This document shows, in pieces, positions 6,071-11,297 of a DNA stretch of 11,297 bases. How positions within the stretch are numbered: position 1 is the stretch's first letter; every line of letters begins with the position of its first letter. Source of the DNA: Bacilli bacterium (GTDB taxonomy: Bacteria; Bacillota_I; Bacilli_A; RF39; UBA660); contig CAAGHO010000035.1 in NCBI GenBank assembly GCA_900769695.1, positions 1 to 11,297 on the forward strand, written 5' to 3'. The position numbers and the translations under genes are program-made. The notes under the pieces were generated by a model that saw only the letters and a list, made by a program, of their open reading frames with translations, was not told the DNA's origin and ran no database searches.

Positions 6071-7009
6071 ATGAAAAAAGTAATTGAGGTTAAGAACTTA
6101 TGCAAAAGTTATAAAGAATTAAAAGCCATTGATAAGCTATCATTTGATGTCTATGAAGGAGAAATATTAGGATTATTAGGTCCAAATGGTAGTGGTAAAT
6201 CTACAACTATTAATTGCATACTTTCTCTTTTAAACTTTCAAGAAGGAATGATAAAAATATTTTCTAAAGAAATGAATCCAAATTCTTATGAGATAAAGAA
6301 GAATATAGGAGTTATTTTTCAAGAAATAGCTGTTTTTAATGAATTAACTGTTTATGAAAATATAGATTACTTTTGTGGTTTATATATAAAAAATAAACAT
6401 AAACGAAAGAAATATGTACTTGATGCAATTAAATTAGTTGGATTAGAAGATTTTATAAAGTTTTATCCTAAACAATTATCAGGAGGACTTTTAAGAAGAC
6501 TTAATATTGCTTGTGGAATTGCTCATAAACCTAAATTAATCTTTTTAGATGAACCAACAGTAGCAGTTGATCCTCAAAGTAGAAATAATATTTTAGATGG
6601 AATTAAGCATCTTCGTGATAATGGTTCAACAATAGTTTATACAACTCATTATATGGAAGAAGTAGAATTAATTTGTGACAGAATTATAATTTTGGATAAA
6701 GGAAAAATTATTGCTGAAGGTAATAGTGATTCTCTAAAAGCTAAAGCTAATGCATGTGAAAAAATAGTAGTTGAATTAGAAAATGTAACTTCAGAAATAG
6801 TTAGTAAAATAAAAACTTTAGATTATATAGATAATATCAAAATAAACAATAATACCATAGTAATTACATATCATAAAGAAGAAAATAATCTAGAAAAACT
6901 TATTAATTTATTAAAAGTTAACAATACCTCATATCATAGTATTTTTTCAGAAAGACCAACTTTAAATGATGTTTTTCTTGAATTAACAGGAAAGGATTTA
7001 AGAGATTAA
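6071..7009 (+). CDS. ABC-2 type exporter, ATP-binding subunit
   Basis: A 312-residue ABC ATPase of the DrrA/NatA/CcmA-like type. Motifs: Walker A GPNGSGKST (37-45), Q-loop Gln84 in VIFQE, signature LSGGL (136-140), Walker B LIFLDEPT with Asp160 and Glu161, and H-loop His193 in TTHYMEE. A C-terminal extension of about 80 residues ends PTLNDVFLELTGK, the usual tail of ABC-2 drug-export ATPases. It powers the two permeases that follow; its stop overlaps the first permease's start by one base (TAATG). The signature reads LSGGL-LRR where LSGGM/Q-xRR is common, a mild variant. The substrate cannot be told from the sequence; drug, bacteriocin or lipid export are the usual options. Confidence 0.92.
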   Translation: MKKVIEVKNLCKSYKELKAIDKLSFDVYEGEILGLLGPNGSGKSTTINCILSLLNFQEGMIKIFSKEMNPNSYEIKKNIGVIFQEIAVFNELTVYENIDYFCGLYIKNKHKRKKYVLDAIKLVGLEDFIKFYPKQLSGGLLRRLNIACGIAHKPKLIFLDEPTVAVDPQSRNNILDGIKHLRDNGSTIVYTTHYMEEVELICDRIIILDKGKIIAEGNSDSLKAKANACEKIVVELENVTSEIVSKIKTLDYIDNIKINNNTIVITYHKEENNLEKLINLLKVNNTSYHSIFSERPTLNDVFLELTGKDLRD

Positions 7010-8190
7010 TGTTTTTTCATAATTTTAAATATAGTTTAAAAATTTTATTAAGAAATAGAATGTTACTTTTTTGGACATTTATATTTCCAATTCTTTTAGG
7101 AACATTTTTTTATCTTGCACTTAGTGATATAGAAAAAAAACAGAAGTTAGATATTATTGATATAGCAATAGTAGATAATGAAAGTTTTAAAAAAGATAAT
7201 ATATACAAAGAAACTTTTAAGAATTTAAGTGATAAAAATAATAAAGATAGATTATTTGATATTAAATATGTGAAAGAATCTATTGCAAAAAAACTACTTA
7301 AGGATAAAAAAATAACAGGATATTTGTATTTTAAAGATGATGATGTTTCAGTAAATGTTTTATCTAGTGGTATAAATGAAACTATATTAAGATATGTGAT
7401 TGATGAAATAAAAAGTGAAAAAATAACTACTGATACTTTAGTAGATGAAAAAGTATCTGAATCACTAAGAAGTGGTAATTATGTTATTAATTATGATGAT
7501 ATATATATAAATGTTAATAAGATGTTGAAGGATGAAACTATTCATTTAAATAATATTTCAAATAGCAATTTAAGTTATACTATGATTGAATATTATACTT
7601 TAATTGCAATGGCATCTTTATATGGAAGTATTATTTCAATGTTTATGACTAATTATTATTTGGCTAATATGACTGGTGTTGGTAAAAGAATTTCTACATC
7701 AAAGATAGGTAAAACTAGATTGTTATTTAGTGGTTTAATTTCTAGTTATATTATTCAATTATTTGGACTTTCATTATTATTTTTATATACTATTTTTGTC
7801 TTAAAAGTTGATTATGGAACAAACTTTAATTTAGTTATTATTCTTTCGTTAATAGCAGCCTTAGCAGGATTATCTTTAGGTGTTGTAGTAGCGATTATTT
7901 GTAAGAAAAATGATAATGTTAAAACAAGTATTTTAATAGGTATTTCAACACTTTTTTGCTTTTTATCAGGAATGATGGGTATAACAATGAAATATGTAAT
8001 CGATAAAAATATTTTCTTTTTAAATTTAATTAATCCTGCTAGTATGATAACAGATGGCTTCTATTCTTTATATTATTACAAGACATTAGATAGATATTAC
8101 TTTGATATTATCAGTTTAATTATTTTTATAAGTATTATGTTAATAGTATCTATAAGAAATTTAAGGAGGCAAAAGTATGATAGTATTTAA
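7009..8190 (+). CDS. ABC-2 type transporter permease (first)
   Basis: The 393-residue membrane subunit has the ABC-2 layout: one N-terminal helix (about 17-38, LLFWTFIFPILLGTFFYLAL), an extracytoplasmic domain of about 160 residues rich in Lys, Asp and Asn, then five C-terminal helices (about 197-385). Motifs common in this class are FWTFIFPILLGTFF and, near the end, LINPASMITDGFYSLYYY (NP...D.fY). It starts within the ATPase stop (TAATG) and overlaps the second permease by 14 bases, so the three genes are surely co-translated. It should pair with the second permease as a heterodimer. An A8 run at 7133-7140 leaves the frame open, showing that such runs persist in intact genes here. Confidence 0.85.
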   Translation: MFFHNFKYSLKILLRNRMLLFWTFIFPILLGTFFYLALSDIEKKQKLDIIDIAIVDNESFKKDNIYKETFKNLSDKNNKDRLFDIKYVKESIAKKLLKDKKITGYLYFKDDDVSVNVLSSGINETILRYVIDEIKSEKITTDTLVDEKVSESLRSGNYVINYDDIYINVNKMLKDETIHLNNISNSNLSYTMIEYYTLIAMASLYGSIISMFMTNYYLANMTGVGKRISTSKIGKTRLLFSGLISSYIIQLFGLSLLFLYTIFVLKVDYGTNFNLVIILSLIAALAGLSLGVVVAIICKKNDNVKTSILIGISTLFCFLSGMMGITMKYVIDKNIFFLNLINPASMITDGFYSLYYYKTLDRYYFDIISLIIFISIMLIVSIRNLRRQKYDSI

Positions 8191-9328
8191 AGCTTTTTTT
8201 AAATCTATTAAAGCTTATAAAGGAACAATCCTTTTTTATACAATTTTGCTTATTGTCTTTGGAGGACTAAATTTTCAAACTAGTAACATCAGTATGCTTT
8301 TTGTTGGTAGTAAACCAGATATTGCAATTGTAAATAATGATAGTAAAAATCTTATTACTGATAATTTAGTTAAATATTTAGAAAAAAATAATAATATAGT
8401 AAAACTAAAAAATAACGAATCAAAAAGAAATGATGCCTTATTCTATAGAGATGTCAATTACATAGTTTATATTCCTAAAGATTATGGGAAAAGAGTTTTA
8501 AACAATGAAAAAATAAAACTAAATATTAAGAAAACACCTGACTATAATGCTTCTTTAGCTGAAATGTTGTTAAAAAGATATTTAAAAATACAGATGGCTT
8601 ATTCAAAGAATAAAAATACAGATGAAAAACAATTAGTTAAAAATATAAATACAAGTTTAAAGACTAATACCACAGTTAAAACTATGTCTAAATTAGATAT
8701 TGATAATTTATCAAAAATGAATTTATATTTTAATTTTGCAAGTTACAGTATTATGTCCATAATTATATTTATTATTTGTCTAGTACTATCTAGTTTTCAT
8801 GAGAAAAGTATTGTAAAAAGAACTACTGTTAGTAGTATGAATTATAAAAAGTATAATAGATTAGTTTTACTGGCTGGTTTCATTTATACTATCGTAATTT
8901 GGATTTTATTTATAATATTAGGTTTTATTTTACTTGGTAAGACGTTATTAAGTATAAAAGGAGTTATATATGGACTTAATTCTTTATTGTTTACAATGTG
9001 TTCTTTAACAATTGCCCTTATAATTAGTAGTCTTGTAAATAATAAAAATATTCTTAATGGAATAGTTAATGTAATTGCTCTTGGTTCATCATTTCTATCT
9101 GGTGCTTTTATACCAGCAAGATTTTTACCTAAAAAAGTTTTAGAATTTTCAAAGATATTGCCAACACATTGGTATATTAATACAAATGATTATCTATCTA
9201 AATTAGAAGTGATTAGTAAAACTAGTTTAAAAACAATATTTAATAATATGATTATTATTGTTATTTTTATAGGTATATTTATTATTATCAATAATATAAT
9301 AACTAAGTATAAAAGAAAAGTTGGATAA
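8177..9328 (+). CDS. ABC-2 type transporter permease (second)
   Basis: 383 residues with the same plan as the preceding permease: an N-terminal helix (about 18-42), an extracytoplasmic loop domain (about 43-185; AIVNNDSKN, VNYIVYIPKDYG) and five to six C-terminal helices. The stretch LSGAFIPARFLP followed by LPTHWYIN is the ABC-2 signature loop before the last helix. The ribosome binding site AAGGAGG lies inside the end of the first permease gene, with a 14-base overlap. The extracytoplasmic part (IAIVNND, YIVYIPKDYG) parallels the first permease (IAIVDNE, GYLYFKDDD), so the pair probably arose by duplication and forms a heterodimer. The protein is very basic, with an RKVG tail. Confidence 0.85.
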   Translation: MIVFKAFFKSIKAYKGTILFYTILLIVFGGLNFQTSNISMLFVGSKPDIAIVNNDSKNLITDNLVKYLEKNNNIVKLKNNESKRNDALFYRDVNYIVYIPKDYGKRVLNNEKIKLNIKKTPDYNASLAEMLLKRYLKIQMAYSKNKNTDEKQLVKNINTSLKTNTTVKTMSKLDIDNLSKMNLYFNFASYSIMSIIIFIICLVLSSFHEKSIVKRTTVSSMNYKKYNRLVLLAGFIYTIVIWILFIILGFILLGKTLLSIKGVIYGLNSLLFTMCSLTIALIISSLVNNKNILNGIVNVIALGSSFLSGAFIPARFLPKKVLEFSKILPTHWYINTNDYLSKLEVISKTSLKTIFNNMIIIVIFIGIFIIINNIITKYKRKVG

Positions 9329-9360
9329 CTCTTAGTTTACATAACTAGACAAATGATTAT

Positions 9361-9388
9361 TTAACATTTAAAAATTATCTGTTATAAT
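9361..9388 (+). promoter_or_regulatory. Promoter of the Nudix-MBL-LRR operon
   Basis: -35-like TTAACA (9361-9366), a 16-bp spacer and a perfect -10 TATAAT (9383-9388), with an extended TGT just before it (9380-9382). The expected start is near 9395, upstream of the hairpin at 9402-9429. The preceding ABC gene ends at 9328. Confidence 0.65.
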
Positions 9389-9401
9389 AAAATAAGAAAT
9401 T

Positions 9402-9429
9402 AGGAAAATAAGTTGTTTTCCTTATTTTT
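9402..9429 (+). terminator. Leader hairpin, attenuator- or terminator-like
   Basis: Two mutually exclusive stems can form. AGGAAAA (9402-9408) pairs with TTTTCCT (9416-9422). Alternatively AAAATAAG (9405-9412) pairs with CTTATTTT (9421-9428), followed by one more T. It lies downstream of the likely transcription start and about 20 bases before the Nudix start, so it may be an attenuator of that gene as well as (or instead of) the end of the ABC operon. The T-run is short, so terminator strength is uncertain. Confidence 0.45.
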
Positions 9430-9450
9430 GTAAGTAAATGTGGTGATATT

Positions 9451-9969
9451 ATGTATAAGAAGATAATTTATAGCGATTTAGAAGATGGAGATATTCTTAA
9501 TAATTTCTTTGAAAGAGAAAAATTATTAATTATAAATAGTAGTAATGAAATATTATTAGCTTTTTTAACTAATAATTACCAACTACCTGGAGGTCATTTA
9601 GAAAAAGGTGAGACTGAAGAGATAGCTTTAAAAAGAGAACTTTTAGAAGAAACTGGTATGGACATAGATGTTTCTAAAGTAAAGTACTATCTAACTATTG
9701 AATATCTTGCTAAAGACTATCCTGAAAAAGGATTAAATACCAGTTATAAAGCAAATTATTATTATTTAAAGTCAGATCAAAAACCTAATTTAGATAAGGT
9801 GAATTTTACAGAAGAAGAAAAACAAGGTAATTTTAAACTAGAGTATATCAATAAAGATGTAGTAGTTGAAAAACTAACAGAAAGTTATAAATATTGTACT
9901 AGAAAAAAGGTAGTAAGAGATACAATAGATGCTATTAAATCGTATATGGAAGTAGTAGAGGAGATGTAG
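9451..9969 (+). CDS. Nudix hydrolase
   Basis: 172 residues with a complete Nudix box: G48-x5-E54-x7-R62-E63-L-L-E66-E67-T-G69-M, in the sequence GGHLEKGE...KRELLEETGM. Nudix enzymes use Mg2+ held by the REUxEE glutamates to hydrolyse nucleoside diphosphates linked to another group (sanitising, cofactor or sugar nucleotides); the exact substrate is not readable. LPGGH before the box is the usual entry strand. The ribosome binding site GGTGAT (9442-9447) is the same extended type as for csoR. The stop is two bases before the next start, so it is coupled to the MBL-fold gene. The N-terminal 25 residues are not typical and may form a lid or a dimer arm. Confidence 0.93.
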   Translation: MYKKIIYSDLEDGDILNNFFEREKLLIINSSNEILLAFLTNNYQLPGGHLEKGETEEIALKRELLEETGMDIDVSKVKYYLTIEYLAKDYPEKGLNTSYKANYYYLKSDQKPNLDKVNFTEEEKQGNFKLEYINKDVVVEKLTESYKYCTRKKVVRDTIDAIKSYMEVVEEM

Positions 9970-9971
9970 AT

Positions 9972-10595
9972 ATGGAAGTAGATATTAAAATAAATGCTCA
10001 ATCATCAATTAGATTATCAAATAAGGAAATAGTAATTTATATAGATCCGTATTTAATTGAAAAAAATGTAAATGATGCTGACTATATTTTTATAACTCAT
10101 GATCATTATGATCATTTATCAATTGATGATATTAATAAGGTAATAAAGGAAGATACAATTATAGTTGGGGCTGAATCTTGTTTTAAAAGTCTAGAAGAAT
10201 TTGATAACAATAAAGTAAAGGTAAAGCCAAATAATAAATATTTAGTTGGAAATTTGAATTTTCAAACAGTAGCAGCTTATAATACTAATAAACTTTATCA
10301 TCCAGAAAAAAATGAATGGGTTGGATATTTAATAGATTTTAATAATAAGAAGTATTTTATTACAGGAGATACTGATATTAATAAAGAAAATAAGCAGATT
10401 AAATGTGATGTTTTATTACTTCCTGTTGGTGGAGTATATACAATGGATTATAAGGAAGCTGCAATACTAACTAATTTAATTAAACCAAGACTTGCAATAC
10501 CAACTCATTATCAGACTGTTGTAGGTACTAAGGTTGATGCAATTAATTATACTAATTTATTAGATAAAGATATAGAATCTAAAATATTATATTAA
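9972..10595 (+). CDS. Metallo-beta-lactamase-fold hydrolase, UlaG-like
   Basis: A 207-residue MBL-superfamily protein. Metal ligands visible: H43-x-H45-x-D47-H48 in THDHYDH, a later His (His110, in YHPEKNEWVGYLI), Asp133 or Asp135 in TGDTD, and His179 in PTHY. The layout with IYIDPY and KKYFITGDTD matches the UlaG-like / YtnP-like family of small cytosolic MBL-fold enzymes, which includes lactonases and phosphodiesterases; this member's substrate is unknown. No signal peptide. It starts two bases after the Nudix stop, with its ribosome binding site (GAGGAG) inside the Nudix gene. Pairing with a Nudix enzyme suggests a nucleotide- or sugar-metabolite clean-up role, but that is inference. Confidence 0.88.
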   Translation: MEVDIKINAQSSIRLSNKEIVIYIDPYLIEKNVNDADYIFITHDHYDHLSIDDINKVIKEDTIIVGAESCFKSLEEFDNNKVKVKPNNKYLVGNLNFQTVAAYNTNKLYHPEKNEWVGYLIDFNNKKYFITGDTDINKENKQIKCDVLLLPVGGVYTMDYKEAAILTNLIKPRLAIPTHYQTVVGTKVDAINYTNLLDKDIESKILY

Positions 10596-10607
10596 TGGAG
10601 TAGAAGT

Positions 10608-11225
10608 ATGGAAAAATTTGAAGTAGAAAATGGTGTATTAAAAAGTTATAATAGTGATTGTAAAATAGTAATTATCCCAGATGGAGTTACTAAAATAGAT
10701 AAGAATGTTTTTCATGAAAAAGGTATAGAAGAAGTAATTATACCTAATACTGTAGTTGAAATAGCAGATTTTGCGTTTGGAAAAAACAGACTATCTCAAG
10801 TAACAATTCCAGAAAGTGTTAGAATTATTGGGGATTTTGCTTTTTATGAAAATGAAATAAGATATTTATATATAAAAGAAGGTACAACTAAAATAGGAGA
10901 TTATGCTTTCTGTAGTAATAAAATAATTCAATTAACACTACCAGATACCCTAGAAGAAATTGGTAAAAATGCTTTTAATATGAATAAATTAAGAAAATTA
11001 ATACTTCCTGAAAATGTTAGAGTTATAAGAGAAAATGCTTTTAGTATTAATGATTTGGAATCTGTTATTTTTTCTAAAAAAACAGAAAAGATTGAAAATA
11101 AAGCTTTTATTTATAATAATATAAATTCATGTATAATCCCCACTGAAGAAGTACAAATAGATTATGATGCTTTTGATTATTATACAAAAGAAAAAATAAA
11201 AATGAAGAAAAAAATTGATGAATAA
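10608..11225 (+). CDS. BspA-like leucine-rich repeat protein, no signal peptide
   Basis: 205 residues built of about seven to eight LRR_5 (BspA-type) repeats of about 23 residues, with the recurring core I-x-I-P-x-x-V/T-x-x-I-x-x-x-A-F-x-x-N. Examples are VIIPNTVVEIADFAF, VTIPESVRIIGDFAF and LTLPDTLEEIGKNAF. This fold is a protein- or ligand-binding solenoid. Many relatives are secreted, but here there is no signal peptide, anchor or membrane segment and the tail is Lys-rich (KEKIKMKKKIDE), so I infer a cytoplasmic binding protein. GGAG precedes the ATG by a short spacer, twelve bases after the MBL gene, in the same direction. Confidence 0.88.
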   Translation: MEKFEVENGVLKSYNSDCKIVIIPDGVTKIDKNVFHEKGIEEVIIPNTVVEIADFAFGKNRLSQVTIPESVRIIGDFAFYENEIRYLYIKEGTTKIGDYAFCSNKIIQLTLPDTLEEIGKNAFNMNKLRKLILPENVRVIRENAFSINDLESVIFSKKTEKIENKAFIYNNINSCIIPTEEVQIDYDAFDYYTKEKIKMKKKIDE

Positions 11226-11265
11226 CTAAAAGTGATGTATTCTAATAATAGAGGAGATGTAAGAT

Positions 11266-11297
11266 ATGGAAGAAAAGAAAAAAATAGGAAATACAAA
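11266..11297 (+). CDS. Start of a further gene, cut by the window edge
   Basis: Ten full codons (MEEKKKIGNT) follow a strong ribosome binding site, GAGGAG (11251-11256), with ATG at 11266, about 40 bases after the LRR gene. The charged start is cytoplasmic in style. Too little is visible to name it. It is probably in the same transcription unit as the Nudix-MBL-LRR genes. Confidence 0.6.
   Translation, partial: MEEKKKIGNT

Noticed and set aside
1..11297. Mycoplasma-type code (TGA = Trp)
   Set aside because: Trp is written TGG, no gene has an internal TGA, and copZ and the cupredoxin piece end at TGA in tight overlaps with the next start.
1..11297. tRNA, rRNA, CRISPR array, insertion sequence or reverse transcriptase
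   Set aside because: None seen by eye on either strand; the plus and minus frames are filled by the genes listed.

Overview
The window is AT-rich DNA from a low-GC Gram-positive lineage. Codons mostly end in A or T, and the ribosome binding sites are AAGGAG/GGTGAT type. Trp is written TGG, TGA is used as a stop, and no gene has an internal TGA, so the standard bacterial code applies rather than the Mycoplasma code. Protein styles (a C-type-lectin-like surface protein ending in GVRPAIE, a SipW/TasA-like exported protein, BspA-type leucine-rich repeats) suggest an uncultured gut Bacilli/Mollicutes-related organism. That placement is inference.

Left edge (1-1365): the 3' end of a secreted or surface protein whose last ~40 codons are abruptly GC-rich and full of NNC/NNT codons. 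This is the signature of a variable repeat of a diversity-generating retroelement (DGR). The reverse transcriptase and template repeat are not in the window. A bidirectional hairpin terminator separates it from a convergent minus-strand gene for a small exported protein.

Copper region (1426-5942): one copper operon on the plus strand. It has a CsoR-type repressor with a C-rich operator inside its own promoter, then an HMA-TauE/SafE-cupredoxin membrane protein, then the Cu(+) ATPase CopA, the chaperone CopZ and a DUF2318/FtrD-like lipoprotein. Junctions from the membrane protein onward are tight (ATGA or 8-nt overlaps). The core genes csoR, copA and copZ are intact. Both accessory genes are broken as written. 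The HMA-TauE/SafE-cupredoxin gene lacks a clear start codon and is split into three frames by two +1 shifts, each at a poly-A run. The lipoprotein gene has an in-frame TAA at codon 62. A hairpin terminator follows.

Exporter region (6031-9328): a three-gene ABC-2 operon (ATPase plus two related permeases) with overlapping junctions, probably for drug or small-molecule export.

Right part (9361-11297): a promoter and a hairpin leader, then a Nudix hydrolase, an UlaG-like metallo-beta-lactamase-fold hydrolase, a BspA-like leucine-rich repeat protein without a signal peptide, and the first codons of another gene. These are tightly spaced and probably co-transcribed.

No tRNA, rRNA, CRISPR array or insertion sequence was seen. 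No gene-free stretch exceeds about 130 bases if the broken genes are counted.
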